Origin: Stereum hirsutum FP-91666 SS1
Lineage: Eukaryota; Basidiomycota; Agaricomycetes; Russulales; Stereaceae
DNA: 64,000 bases
Assembly: GCF_000264905.1 (NCBI RefSeq)
Contig: NW_006763143.1
Span: 912,923-976,922 of the forward strand
Reading direction: 5' to 3'
Shown: positions 9,641 to 21,990 of the stretch, in pieces
Layout: each line of letters starts with the position of its first letter
Position numbering within the stretch: the stretch's first letter is position 1
Notes under the pieces: generated by a model
The model's input: the letters and a program-made list of their open reading frames with translations, nothing else
The model's database searches: none
Told to the model about the DNA's origin: nothing
Translations under genes and position numbers: made by a program

Positions 9641-12420
9641 ATGTCCCTTCTACGCCAGGCAATACGCTCTTGTGCACCCTCTCTCTACGCGTCCCGACAT
9701 CGCTTCTTTTCTGCCCAAGCAGCTTTCCCCAATGCCACCTCAGACGATGCCCAACGTACTGGTGGATTCGGTCAGACTCTCGATGCTTCAGGGCCTAAAG
9801 ACTCTACGACAGATTCAGTTGACTCTGACGCTACGGAGATGAAGCCGAAACGCAGACGGAGAACCGTCAAAACAGTGACAGACGAAAATGGAGAGGTTAG
9901 GGAGCGGAAGCCGAGGAAGAAGGCGGACTTGGAGGAGGAACCTCAACGAAATCCACTCGAGCCAGGTCAGACTGAACTGTGGCTGCAATCTTTGCAGAAC
10001 GCTGGTCTTGCTCCTTCACTTAGAGAAGACCTGGATAAACTGCGACGATCTCCTCCGGGAATTGGATCTCCGAATTATGGGGAACAATACGATGACTTAC
10101 TCGACACTGTAACTCGGACCTTCAGCGCTGCTCAGTTGAGTTCGTTTTGTCAGCAACTGGGATTCCCTTACTACAAACGGCGCAAGATGGAGCTCGCAGA
10201 GTCAATATTGGGTTATTGGAGCTGGCGACCACCAAGGGAAATTGAACGGAGGATACGGGAAGAAACTGAGATATTACCACAGAGTACGTGCTGTCTTGTT
10301 CAAGCGAACTATAGCGCTAAGTTGTTTTACAGCTTTTCCTCTGGAACAGTATCATCTGTTCTTAGTAATGGGCAAAGGTAGGGTTCACTCTTCGAGCTGG
10401 TCCCTGAATGTGGTTTTAATGCCTAGCCTACAGACGGCAGCGATCTCCTACGAATGTCTAAACGACACAACGTTTATATCTCTCTAACACGAAATCCCTT
10501 GGCCCTACGGGTGGAAGGTATACGGTCTTCTCTGGCCGCTGTCGCAGAACATCTCAAGTCTGTCAAAGAGGTGTGCACGTTTACTTTTGCAATGAGCTTC
10601 GTCACCTTGACCAAACCGTAGAATAGGATTGAGGAGGTGTTCGAGACCCCAACGAAAAAGCCTGTTCGGCATGATCTTATCCAGAGGATATCTCGGATAG
10701 CCAATGCCTTTATCGAGAATCTGAAGACGGAAGGCCAGGTTCGTGCTCGAAGTTTCCCTTCCGTCTCGCACGTCTGTTGAAATTGTACAGGTCAGAGTCT
10801 GCGCGAATGATCAAGTGAGCCTAACCGGTGCCAAACGTCTGGCTATGCGGGCGGCCTCCGAGGCAAGCTCTATCCCCGCCTGTTAAATTCAATCTATTCC
10901 TCACACCTTTCGTAGATGGGGTCTGCCAATCAACTATTGTCTTACCGGCCGCCTGAATATGACAATCCGGCTGTGTTGCCGACTATGTCTCCACTGCAAA
11001 CATATTCTCTGTATCCATTCTTGTCCCCTCGTGCGCCTCCATGGCAGGTAAACACCAGTGGCACATTTAGATGGCGTCGTGTGGGGGACTGGCTTGGGAT
11101 AGATCAAGTCGAGAATGTGAAGGAGACAGGTGGACTTGCGGGCGAGAGAGGAGCTTTCCGTGATCTCAAAGAGCAAGTACTTCTCTACTCCACAAAGACA
11201 CGTCTAGCTGATGATGTCTCTTTCAGCGGGCATGTACAACTTAGGCAGGTGCTCAAGCAAGGGCTGCCGGAGGTTCACGACGCATCTGTGGGTTACAAAC
11301 GGATCATTACTGCCCAGTGAGTTGGTCGAATGCCCATGTCTTGCGACTTCGGTTGAGTGAGCGTTTGAATAGGACTGGTCATCTGTTATACGCTTCACCA
11401 AACCAGGGTCAGCGGACGTCTATTGTCCCACCTGTCATGGGTCACAAGCAGTATTCTGAACTACTTCAGTGGATCTCCGAGGATAATCAGCGTCGGCCAT
11501 CCTTCGTCGAAACGTATGTTGATGCTCTCTACCCATTTTCCCGGCTGAAAAGTTTGTTCACCTTCATCCAGTTTACCCGCCTCTCTCCTGCGGTCAACGC
11601 CGGCCGAGCCTACCACTATCCATCGGCTAGTCTACAATGCGCTCGAGATCGCAGAATCTTTGGATAGAACCAAAATCACTCCACCGAGGAAGACTGTCAA
11701 CTTTGAAATCGTACTTCAGGAGCCTTCGTCGTTGAATAATATGCCTAAGACAGAGACTTCAAATGACAAGCAGCCGTACGCTGGTTCCAAATGCTGGAAG
11801 GGACTTCACACCGATGTGGACGTGCTGATGCCTGATCGGTGATTTATCGTACACCTCTACGTCACCCAGCGGCCACTGATGTCTTTCCAGCCCTATAGAT
11901 CTACGATTTACGGTCAAGGATATGGTGAACATCAGTGCTGGTAGCGAACCGGACGCCCTGCAAGCGTATCATGATGCCCTTTGTGCATAGTGAGTGGAGC
12001 TTTTGCAACTGTCTGATCGTCTGCTCATAATTCGATGACAGCCTGGAATCCACTGAGCCGGACCCAACACAACCTACACCGCCTCTAACGCTACACTACG
12101 ATGGCCAGGACTATATTCTCGGTTCGAGTACCACAATACGACAGAGCCGAGAAGATCTGCAGAGTCGCCTCAGTGTACCGGATGGCTCTGTCGAAGCCGT
12201 GACGGAGAGTACGCTCGATCTTGAGACTAACCACAAGTCTGCTGTTTGCTTGGTGAGTTATTCCTTCACTTCTTGCAGTCATCAAAAGTCTTATCTTGAC
12301 CTTGTGCAGATTTCGTGCACAAACTATGAGTCGGATGTGATCTGGAAGGCGTTCCTGAGTGACTGTGACCAGTTCACAACGGCTCTTTATAAGGCTAGCC
12401 GGAACCAGCTTTTATTCTGA
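9641..12420 (+). CDS. SLS1: Sls1-like mitochondrial inner-membrane regulator
   Basis: ATG 9641 opens a typical mitochondrial presequence ([20 protein letters not shown], then RFFSAQ). The first exon continues to about 10277 with a basic [10 protein letters not shown] patch and a helical region. Later exons carry [20 protein letters not shown] and [18 protein letters not shown], a KH-like fold typical of the SLS family (mitochondrial inner-membrane-bound regulator, PF14611). Reading then continues through about seven more exons to TGA at 12418-12420 (ending [10 protein letters not shown]). Yeast Sls1 sits on the matrix face of the inner membrane and couples mitochondrial transcription to translation. 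One intron, 10863-10917 or so, appears to begin with GCAAGC, a GC-AG intron, since the frame would otherwise stop within 25 bases. Converges with SPB1, stops about 156 bp apart. Exon limits in 11300-12100 are approximate. Confidence 0.75.
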
Positions 12421-12576
12421 CCCTCCATGTATCCCATATCACACACACACTGCTCAGGCGGATAATATTGCGCACAATATTGCATTGCGCGAAGGTCCCG
12501 AGTGAAAAGGAACGAGGACAAAACGACGCAACAGAGAAAGATACAGCAAGGAATGAAAACTGAGGAATGGGCACTT

Positions 12577-15500
12577 TCAATGTTTCCGCTTCTTGTTCTC
12601 TTTCTCCTTCCGCTTCTTGGCTCGCATCTAAGGAAATGACGATTAGACCCAGATAATGGCTAATAAGAAGCAAAAAAAAACATACCTCTTTCTTCATTCT
12701 CGAGTCCACCATCGCATACCGACCCTTTACACCCTTCGGCCTCCCCTTTACTCCCCTGTTTACGCCCTTCGCCACGACGACCTTGATGTCCTTCTTCTCC
12801 TTTTTTCCCTTGCTCAACCCCTTCCTCATCAACTTCTCCACCTGCTGTGCCTTCTCCCTCTCCGTCATATCATCCGTCTGCGTCACTCCCTCCGCCTTCT
12901 TCATCGCCTTGTCCAACCTCTGCGCCGCCTTGAACTTCTTCCGAGCCTTGGCTTCAGCGACCTTCTTGATAGGCCGGGCGTCGAGCGCGCGTTGCTTCGC
13001 ACGGAGAGACTGGATGGCCTCTTTCGTGATGGGGATGTTGGCCATGTAGTGTTTTGATTCGTCGTCGAGGAACCAGTCGGGGAGGTCGTCTTTGGAGTTG
13101 AGGGAGTAGCGGGTGAAGCCTTCGTTGATGAGGTCGGTTTTGGTCGTCTGGCGGTTGACGAGTTGTTGGGCTAGTGTGACTGCTTCGGCGGTGAGGAGGC
13201 CGTGTTCTGTGTGTCGAAGGAAGGGATAAACGAGAAAGTTAGTAGTGTGGCGGGGTTGGGAAGAATAAGTAGGAGGGTGGCGTACTCCGGATTTGTGCCT
13301 GCTTGGCTTCGTCCTCATTTTCGTCTGCGACATCCCACATGTCAGTGTCGTCTGGTTCTTGAGGAACAACCTCGAAGTCGTCGTCATCTTCACTTGCTGA
13401 TGGCTGTGGGAAGAGGATGAGCAGAGCTATAGCGTAAAAGCCTGAGAGGACTCACCTCATCAGCCTCCTCTTCACTGGCCTCCTCTTCCGTCTCAACGTC
13501 TTCAGCATCAAGGCCACTCTCTTCCTCGCTGTCAGGGATCGCATCCAGACCATCCATGCCGCCGAACACGTCCTGACTAAACCAAAGGTCTGCTGCGCGG
13601 CTTGAAGCTGGAACGACCTTCGCATCTTCAGTAGCGAACCTGGCCTTCTTCTTCCCGTTCTCCTGTACTTGGCCCGGTCTTCTCCTCTTCTGTCCTGCCG
13701 ACACATCCTGGTCCTCTACCTCCTCATTACTATCACTCTCCTCATCCGAAGATTGGTCATTTCTTCCCTTCGCCTTCTGCATCACGTCCCAGCCACCTTC
13801 CTCGTCTTCCTCCTCATCCGAGCTCCCATCCTTAGCTTCCTTGATCCCATGCCATTCCTCTCGCTCCTTATTCTTCTTCCTCGCCTCCTTCACCTTATAC
13901 TTCGAATCTCGCTCCGCCAACCTCTCCTTATACGAATCATATAGCCCGTCCAACTCGTCCTCCAGCCCCTTCGTCTTCTTCTCCCTCTCCTCATCCGAAT
14001 CCAACCCCTCCTCCTCACTCTCACTCTCCTCCTCGTCCTCCTCCTCACTCTCGTCCTCATCCTGGTTCCGACTCGCAAACTTCGAAACACCCCCCTTCTT
14101 CTTCAACACCCTCTCCGTGTCTCCAAGATCGAACATGTCCTCGTCCGCAATCAAAGCCTGGTCCTGCTGTTCCAGACCGATATCGAGCGGCGCGGTCATG
14201 GAGAGCTGCATGCGTTGAATCGTCCGCGTCTTGACTTCGTTTGCTTTTCGGCGCTCGCGTTTCGTGCGGGCGGAGGCTTCTGCGTTGAGTCGCTCGAGCT
14301 CCTTTTGGATCTGTTCTTCTTCGTCGATGTCTTCGGTGATTTCGACGACTTCGGTGGCGTCTTCGGTGGATTTCGTCTTCACGTCCAGACCGAGCTATGT
14401 ATTTCGGGAGCGTTCAGGGTTTGAATTAAATATAAGAGAAGTGTTATGCGTACCTCCTCGCGAAGCGCTGTCCTCCACTTCAGTAGAGTTTTGAAGTCAC
14501 CCTTCCCGAGCACTTTCAAGTCGTCAAGGTTGGCCTTGACGTCGGTGGTGGTGATATCCATTGCAGCCCACCTACACAACACCAAGTCAACAAACACGCA
14601 TCACAATGATGTGTGAGCATGAAAAGAAGAGATACTTACTCTTTCTCCTCCTCCGTCTGGAACACCATCTGGTTCACGGATCCAAGGACCGCGATCGGCT
14701 CCGCAGAGTTCACGAACTCCGACACTCCAACCTTGTTGAAGAGTATGTAATCTCCATCCGCGTAACCCTCACGTTTTCGGCGGCTCTTTTCGGGCTGGAA
14801 AACGTTAGCTTGGACGTTGTTGGCTGAGGAGCCTTTATCGCCTGTGGCGGTCGTGGCGGAAAGATCCTTGAAGACGTGCTTGGGATCGAGGAATTTGGGG
14901 TCTATATGTTTTGGTGCGTGGAAGTCACGACAGACGACGAAAATCTCGGCGGAGACATTACTGAACAGTCAACCGAAAAAAAAATGATCAGCCACTGTGG
15001 CCCTGGAACAACCTCACTGCGCGAGACGCAGTAAAATAAAATAATGAGACACAAACGAACCGTGAAGAAGGCGGCTTCGTCGCCTCGACCTTCCCGAACA
15101 ACTGGTTGAACACCCAGATGAGGTTGTTGTAGTCCACGCTACGGAAGACCTTGGTCACGAATGTCCCGCCCTTGATGAGGAACTCGACTGCGAGTTTGAG
15201 ACTCATGAGCACGAGCTCAGATTGGGAGTAGGCGTCCTGAACCCAGGCGGTACCGACGTTAGGAGCACCATCGTGCAGGACGACGTCGGCTTTCCAGTCT
15301 TTGAGTTCACCGCGGAGGAGGTTGCGGCAGTGGGAGGTGGTGATGTCGGCGGCGAAGGTGGAGACGCGGGGGATAGGTTTTATTGGAACTAAGTCGACAC
15401 CTGGAAGGAATAGGTAATATAGTAATATGTGTTAGAAGGTAGATGGATGAGTTATGGGGCGGAGGAACGCACCGACGATGAGACTGTTCACGGGCATGTA

Positions 15501-15769
15501 TTTACTCGCTACTTGTAGCCAACCACCGGGAGCGGCACACAGGTCGATACAGCATCGTGAAGACTCGAGAAAGGAGTACTTTTTGTTGAGCTGGATGAGC
15601 TTAAAGGCTGAACGGGCACGATAGCCTTGTTCTCTGTAGGGTGCCAATATTAGAACGAGGTTCAGGCTGAGGAGTATAGGAAGTAGAAGGAAGAGGTAAA
15701 GACGTACTTTGCAAGCTTGTAGTACTTGTCGAGACGACCCTTACCGGTCTTTTTCTGAGCCTTACCCAT
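12577..15769 (-). CDS. SPB1: Spb1, AdoMet-dependent 27S pre-rRNA methyltransferase
   Basis: The start ATG at 15769 gives [20 protein letters not shown], the near-invariant Spb1 beginning. The FtsJ/RrmJ methyltransferase domain follows: [18 protein letters not shown], the SAM-binding [18 protein letters not shown], the catalytic [12 protein letters not shown] and [11 protein letters not shown], supplying the K-D-K part of the K-D-K-E tetrad. The middle (13400-14380) is a long acidic/basic linker, and the last exons form the Spb1 C-terminal domain, ending in [13 protein letters not shown] with TGA at 12577-12579. The enzyme 2'-O-methylates the A-loop G of 25S rRNA in the nucleolus and is needed for 60S assembly. 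At least seven introns; those near 14440, 14580, 15000, 15430 and 15650 are clear. Fifteen or more stop-free frames on the opposite strand are shadows caused by the repetitive GAA/GAG codons. Confidence 0.95.
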
Positions 15770-16157
15770 CGCAAGAGTCAAACAGACCTAACAAAGAAGA
15801 AAACTAGATAGAAAGGACCCGTACCCGCCGTAAGAGGCCGTGAAGGAAGAAAGTGAGGAAGAGCTGCTCCTGCCAAAGTCGCTTTGCAGAAATTTCGAAA
15901 TCTCGATCACTCCGTCCCGAATGGGAAAGAGTGGCGCCGGGTTGACGGCCAAGCACCTTCGCCTCCGCAATGGGTCCCGGCAAGTCTGGTCCTTGTCCAA
16001 TGGATTTCTTGCCGGCTCACTCACAACTTGCTTCACACACCCACTAGTCAGGCTTTATAAGGACTCCCTTTACACACCCTAATCCCACATTCTCTTCTGC
16101 CCATTTCGCCGTACCACAATCCGACCCTCCCAAAACTCCTCATATCGTTTACATAAC
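15770..16157. promoter_or_regulatory. Divergent promoter, SPB1 / DUF423 gene
   Basis: 388 bp separates the two start codons. A TTTATAAG stretch lies at about 16053-16060, roughly 100 bp before the DUF423 start. No coding signal is convincing here. Confidence 0.5.
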
Positions 16158-16913
16158 ATGCCCTTCGCACCCAATGCTGCTCTAATTTGGCGCACAGGAA
16201 GTGCTTTTGGTGTGTTGTTTTCCTTTTCTAGACAGGTCCTGTACTCATCGACTTCCAAGTGGTCGCCGGGATGATTGCTGGCGCGTTTGGTTCACATGGT
16301 TTGAAGAGTAGACCAGGAATGACTACCGACAGGCAAACTGCTTTTATGACTGCTGTACACTACGCGGTGAGTGTATCTTGTTGAGAATATTAAGGACAAG
16401 GTAGACCTCGTATGCTGGAACACCGTGTGCGCTTGGTGCCACCCGAGTTCTCGTTGTCACGTCGCTTGTGTGGCCCATTCACTGACATACATTCCTTCTC
16501 TTGTCCACATAGGTATATAACGGTCTTGGACTCCTCGTCATCTCTTCTGTACGTTGATGCTATATGATTACTTATCCTGGAGCTGTGCTTGACAAGGCCT
16601 TTTGCAGCACCCACGGTTTGCGGTCCACCGCTTTGCCACCCCTGCCATCGCGCTTGGCGGACTTCTCTTTTCGGGTACCATTTTTGGTCTGACTCTGAAC
16701 AGGGACCGGTACGTGTAATGTCCTGTGGTCGTAGGTCATTTGACTTTGCTTTTGACCACCGAGTATGTATAGATTTAAGGCTTTGGGTCCAGTCACACCT
16801 ATGGGTGGCGCTTTGATGATCGCTGGGTATGTGGCTCTCGTCTGCTTCCTGCGATCATGATGACAGTTGCTGAGTTACATTCTTCCGCTAGATACATTTC
16901 TCTGTTGTTCTAA
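16158..16913 (+). CDS. DUF423 / TMEM256-family small membrane protein
   Basis: Model join(16158..16209,16260..16366,16513..16548,16608..16708,16773..16826,16892..16913), 123 residues, with all splice sites GT-AG and total length divisible by three. Diagnostic phrases are IAGAFGSHGLKSRPGMT near the N-terminus, HPRFAVHRFATPAIALGGLL in the middle and FKALGPVTPMGGALMIAGY at the end, matching the DUF423 family (bacterial YgdD, animal TMEM256). Four membrane helices are expected. Function is unknown throughout the family. The first intron is 50 nt; an apparent earlier acceptor would give an intron of only 22 nt and the wrong frame. Confidence 0.88.
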
Positions 16914-17639
16914 GCTATGTATGATGGATAGTTGGGATGTTGCTTTTACTGTACCTATATTTTTCTTCGTCGACGAGTGATTACTAGGTGCTTAGTAAAC
17001 CGCGATGCCTATTCTGCGGCCGACCCGCTGTGTGTCGTCAAGTCCCTCTTGTCATACGTGGTCCTGCGCATGGGGGGCTGTGCAACAGAACTGATGCTGC
17101 GGGAAACAGCGGGTAACGCGAGGGAGGCAGGCAGGAAAAGAATTAGTTGATTCCCCGAGTTCAACTGCCTTCCTGATGAGGGCCACAAAGAGTCTTGGCG
17201 AGCAATGCAGCCTGCGTCATCGCCGAACATATATTAACTTATCATATTGTTGCATAATGGCTCGTCGATATTTTCGAGCTCCCTCAGAGTGCGACTTCAT
17301 AAGTAGGGCTGGGCAGCGCACAAGGCGTCCAGACATTTTCAAACGAGCAAAAGCTGGAAGAGATGGAAGAGGAGAGATCACGTGGTGAAAAACGAACCGC
17401 ATCAAATGAACTCCGATTGAGATTCCGATGCCAACGCGACACCGACTGACTGATTCCTGTTCGTTACATAACCAGCGTATTCTCTTCTCCCTCTCCTCTC
17501 TCAACACAAGCCTCAAGCGCCACCGTCATCGTCCATCGTCCCTTCGTCGTCGTTCCCGCCGTCGTCGACGACCACCGCCCACCAAGAGCGCCCACCTGCT
17601 CACTAATCGTCACATCGCTCACAGTATCGATCTCGCTCC
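16914..17639. other. Intergenic, promoter of the C2H2 gene
   Basis: 726 bp with no supportable gene. The last 200 bp (17430-17639) is strongly pyrimidine-rich on the + strand, as is common just upstream of basidiomycete start codons. Confidence 0.5.
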
Positions 17640-19662
17640 ATGTCCGAGACCCACGCCGGTCCCCCGACGCCTCAACGTAGCGTCTCCTCTCCCGATACTT
17701 TTTTCACCTCCGCCGCCGCCTCCTTCAACCCTCGCCCGTATCAGCCTCCCATCCAAGGACCGCGACCAAGACCACCCCCAGCTGCTCGCAACAACTCGCT
17801 CATGCATCCCCATATCCCCATGGATCCTCTCCCAACCGACCCCGGTGCAATCTTCATCCACCCGCCCTTCGACAATTTTCCCGGACACGAGAACTATCCT
17901 GAAGGTATCACCTACTCTGTCATGGCTGCCAACCCAGAGTGGTTCCTAGATCCCACCGATTACACTTCGGAGAATCAAACTCACAACAATCCACACGCTA
18001 TCGGTTATCCCACTCAGCTCGAGCCTCCCAGAGGTTGGAACCCCTCGAGGAAGAAGGATCTCAAGGATCGTGGCGGCGATGGCTGGCCTCAAGGGGAAGA
18101 ACCTCGTCTCCGCTGCACTTTCTGCAGGAGAACTTACGCTGGGATCAACGCTAAAAGCATGTGGCGTCGTCATGTTCATGAGAAACACAAGGTCGACATG
18201 GCCAACCGCCGCCACACCACCGGAGGCGGTCGCACAGCGCCTACCAGTACGTTGATCTCACTATGCGCTTCAGTATCAACTTGACTCATTCGTTTCTGGC
18301 TAAGAACAAGCCAACGATAAGGAGAATGTGTCGGTGCCCTCCAAAGCTGGCAGGGCGAACAAAGCCTCTGCATCTCAATCTGCCGCTCCCCGGGCGTCCT
18401 CTTCAAAGTCGAGGCAACGCTCGACGACTGCTGCTAGCGCTCCTCCTCCAGCCTATTCCGCTGCTCTTTACGACAGAGGGAATGGCCATGAGTCGCACGA
18501 CGACTACGACTACGAATACGATGGGGAAGAAGACGAGCTAAACCCCCCTGGCGCGCCTCGCATTCCTCAAGAAGAGTTCCCTGCTCCTGCATATGAACAT
18601 GATCTATCCCGCCCATCTGTCTCCCGCTCCGGTTTCAGTGCGTCACCTCCTCCGGACTCACCTCAGTCTGATACTCTCGACGAATACGTCCCACCGTATA
18701 CTCCGCCCGAGGAACCAGAAGAACAGAGGCCCTCTTCTCCTGTGCTCGCCCTCAACGACCCTGACTATGGTCTTATCACGCCCAATTATCACCCCTCACC
18801 GTTCCGCGCCGTCAAAGCCTGGCGCTTCCCGGATCCGAGTCACCCGCTGCACCAGGACGTGGGCGAGCTACCTCTCGCTGCTGTCACTGGTTACGCACCC
18901 AGTCCATCCTCAGCCGTCAAGACCTCGCCTTCCGGCCTTGATGCCAGCCCGCTCATCATTTCGTCGACGACGCGCAGACCCGCGAGCTTGTTTAATACTC
19001 CGAGCGTGGGCGTAATCACCAGACGGGCGGAGAACACTCTGGAACGCATGTTCGACGAGCCCTCCCCCGCCCCCATGTCTACTCCTCGCAAGCTGTTCGA
19101 TTCTCCCGGGCCCGTGATCGATCGTCTGCTGGGCAAGCGAGGTCGTTCTGACGATTCGCCCTCGTCCAGGTCCCTCTTCAACCTTACACCTGGGCGCTGG
19201 GCCAGTGGCACCTCCGGCAATCTCTTCGGGCCCGCTCTCCCCGCGGGCGACGATCCGTTTGCCACTTATAAGACCCCACGCAAGACGGACAGTCCGTTCT
19301 TCAGGGACAGGTTCAGGAGCAGTGAAGGCAGTAGTTCCAGCCCCATGATTGTCACTCCGCCGAACGATAGTCCCATAGTCCGTCTTCGTAAGGCATCGGG
19401 CCTCAAGAGCAAAGGCACGGATAAGTCGAAGAGTACAGTCGGTCTTTTGGATGCGTTCATGCAAACGCGATCAGGGGTGAGGGTTCTCGATGAAGAGGCG
19501 GGGAATGAAGACGAAAGTGGCAGTGAGGATTCGGATGGGTGGGATCCACTTGCAAAGGGACGTTTGAGCAGCTCTAAAGAGTTGATGAACTCGAGGTTGT
19601 CGAATGAGAGGTCTACACCTGGTCGTCCGCCAATGAAGAGGAGGAGGAAGAGCGAGGATTAG
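17640..19662 (+). CDS. Unknown protein with one C2H2-like zinc finger and long disordered tail
   Basis: Model join(17640..18246,18305..19662), 654 residues. Residues 1-150 are rich in Pro/Ser with a conserved-looking GITYSVMAANPEWFLDPTDY segment. One zinc-finger-like unit follows, RCTFCRRTYAGINAKSMWRR then HVHEKHK (C-x2-C...H-x4-H), near residue 165-190. The rest is low-complexity, rich in SPxR/TPxK-like phosphosites (e.g. STPRKLFDSPGPV, SLFNLTPGRW, TYKTPRKTDSPFF) with a basic end PPMKRRRKSE that looks like a nuclear localisation signal. A PPAY motif lies just after the intron. I do not recognise a named family. The repeated S/T-P sites suggest a cyclin-dependent-kinase target and a nuclear role, which is inference. 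Confidence 0.75.
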
Positions 19663-20866
19663 ACGGGACGAACCGATCCCTTCCGGGCTTTGGTAGGGTG
19701 TTCTTCGCCCTTTGGTTTCTCCGCGCGATGTTGTTGTCACGACTTGCTATCGACGTTCTGTTTCCCTGCTTGCTTTCACTATGTATCCCTACTGGCGAGC
19801 TGTATCGCTTGCGGGCCTCGTTCAAGACCTTGTATATTCTCATCTATCCATCCATTCGCTCAGCCGCTCATCCATCCCAGTGTGTCATACGCATCGTTTC
19901 TTGACCTTCATCCATCTATGTATGCCTGTCTCTCTTCATTTTGTGGTATAGTTTCCTGATCACGTAGTTCGATACGCGGCGCCTCCTTTCTCCCTTGATC
20001 CCATCTACTTCTTTCTTGTCTTTCGACACTCACTCCCTTGCGACCCATCATCTCGATCTCGTTACTTAAAGGCTTCACGTCTTGATATACGTAGATGCAC
20101 CCCTCTTCTTTCTAGTTACTAGCACGTCCATCGCGGCTGCTCTGCGTCCTCCTCGTTTCTTTTTACTTTCGTCATCTTATTATCGTGTGGTCGCCATGTT
20201 TTCTTTGCGTCCCCCACGTCCGCTTGGTCTTTGACTCTTGCATCGTCGAACATTTTCTTCTCATGCATGACATGATGACCCTATGCCTCCCCTTATTTTC
20301 CTGTTGTGTTCCGCATACTCTTCACTCAGTAATAGCCATGGTCTTTTACTACCAAGACAGTGACCTGTTCTCGACGTCCTTACGCTTGTCTGTGATTTGT
20401 GGCTCTGGCTCGTGATTACTGTGTCTTGGAATGATGAAAGCTGTTGAAGTTTCTGCGTTCGCTTGCTTGTATGTGTATACGTATTTATCGAACGTGCCCT
20501 ATCATCTATGGTACTACTGCGACCACCCTCGTACATACGGACAGACGATTCGAGCGGTGGTTCAAGTTGGTGTCAGTGTATTGAATTATCATCTACGTAT
20601 ACAGTTTTTGTTGCTATAAGTATACAGGGACACGCGACTTCATTCGTTCATCTTTCCATTTGCTGTGAGAATCATTCAAACTCGAGACAGGCTACCGAAT
20701 TGTATCGGCCTGACGAATGAATGAGTCAAATGCGAGGTTGTGACTCGAGCTGTTGGCTTTCGGTGCTTATAAGTGCGATATTGTAGGACGGCAGTATCCC
20801 CCGTACCTGCTCTACTACTGCTCTACTACCCACACGGCTTTCGCTGCCGACAGAAGTAGCGAAAAG
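19663..20866. other. 1.2 kb intergenic region
   Basis: Contains the 3' end of the zinc-finger transcript and the promoter of the GNAT gene. The + strand between about 19690 and 20330 is pyrimidine-rich with several repeats of atccatc/tctttc-like words, suggestive of a long 3' UTR. No domain-bearing frame is present. Confidence 0.45.
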
Positions 20867-21733
20867 ATGTCATACCCACCAGCTACGCCGGTAGTCACAT
20901 CCTCACCTCATCCTCGACTACATCCTCTTCGTCTCTCGCCGACCACGAACGAGCCCTACCTGACTCTTCCGGCTCCATATTCACATATAATCATCACCCC
21001 GCCTAGAGCGTCGGATGTAGAGGCGCATAGGGCGATTATAGATGATCCGAGGGTTTATAGGTGGTTGGCTGGTCCGACGATTCCATACCCGGTGGAGAGA
21101 GCGAGGGCGTTTGTGGCGAGGGGACAGGGGGTGGCGAGGGAGGCGTTGGCGGAGCTGACAGGCGAAGACTCGAGTTCAGGAAGGGAGGTGGAGGGACTGG
21201 CAGGCGAGGGGCTGCGGATGGTTAGTCGGTGTCCGGTGAATATTATTAGGGAGAGACGAGAGGATGGCACGGAGGTTTATTTGGGTGATTGTTCGTTTGC
21301 GAGGTATCGGTTTTTGGACGAGCAGGATCCAGACGAGCGGAAGAGAATGATAGATGCGAATGAAGCGTTGCCAGTCGGATATCCTCAGATTGTTTGGGAA
21401 TTGGCAGGTAAGGAATGAGCGCTTGAGCAAGTGAACTGAGCTGGAGCAACTAAAGTGATGATATTCGTTGCAGATTTTTTGAGCCCAACACATCATGGAC
21501 AAGGTATCATGACGGCAGTAATGGATACACTGATGAACGAATGGTGTGTTCCACGGATGGGTATGAGACATGTTCGAACGGCAATCTTTGTTGGGAACGA
21601 GGGGAGCCGTCGCGTGATGGAGAAGAACGGGTTCGCGCTGTGGAAGACGGTGGAGGGATGCATAGACGTGCCAGCCAAGGGCGAATATCCAGCCGAGCGA
21701 AAGTCGCTGGAGTTTATGGAATGGAGGATGTAG
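20867..21733 (+). CDS. GNAT-family N-acetyltransferase
   Basis: Model join(20867..21407,21474..21733), 266 residues. The N-terminus has LPAPYSHIIITPPRASDVEA and DDPRVYRWLAGPTIPYP, typical of RimJ/RimL-like acetyltransferases. The second exon carries the acetyl-CoA loop THHGQGIMTAVMDTLMNEW and the terminal strand VGNEGSRRVMEKNGFALWKT. This fits the Acetyltransf_3 subgroup that acetylates amino groups of proteins or small molecules; the substrate cannot be inferred. A 66-nt intron interrupts the domain after IVWELA. Gene spacing to the PalI gene downstream is 257 bp, same strand. Confidence 0.85.
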
Positions 21734-21990
21734 AGTAACAGACATGAGCAGAGACGGAAGATAGAGATCCGAGGGAAATGCGCAGATATTAGCCAAGAAA
21801 TGGCGGTGTGTGGCGTGGGTTGTGGCGAGGAGCGGAGGCTGTGGAAACGGAAGCACAGCCGCTGCGAGCTTGGCCTCCTCCCTTCGTCTCCATCCACATC
21901 CACATCTTCACCCGTCCGCCCCTCCTCAGCCGCTATCTCGACTCTAACTTATCTTATTTTTGCTCTTGCCTCTATATCGCCCTCGTCCCG

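Noticed and set aside
12656..14494. Several plus-strand frames of 70-170 codons rich in Ser/Leu/Phe
   Set aside because: They are the reverse complement of the Glu/Lys-rich linker and C-terminus of SPB1.
16210..16231. 22-nt intron in the DUF423 gene
   Set aside because: Too short for fungal splicing; using the acceptor at 16258-16259 gives a 50-nt intron and restores the conserved family sequence.
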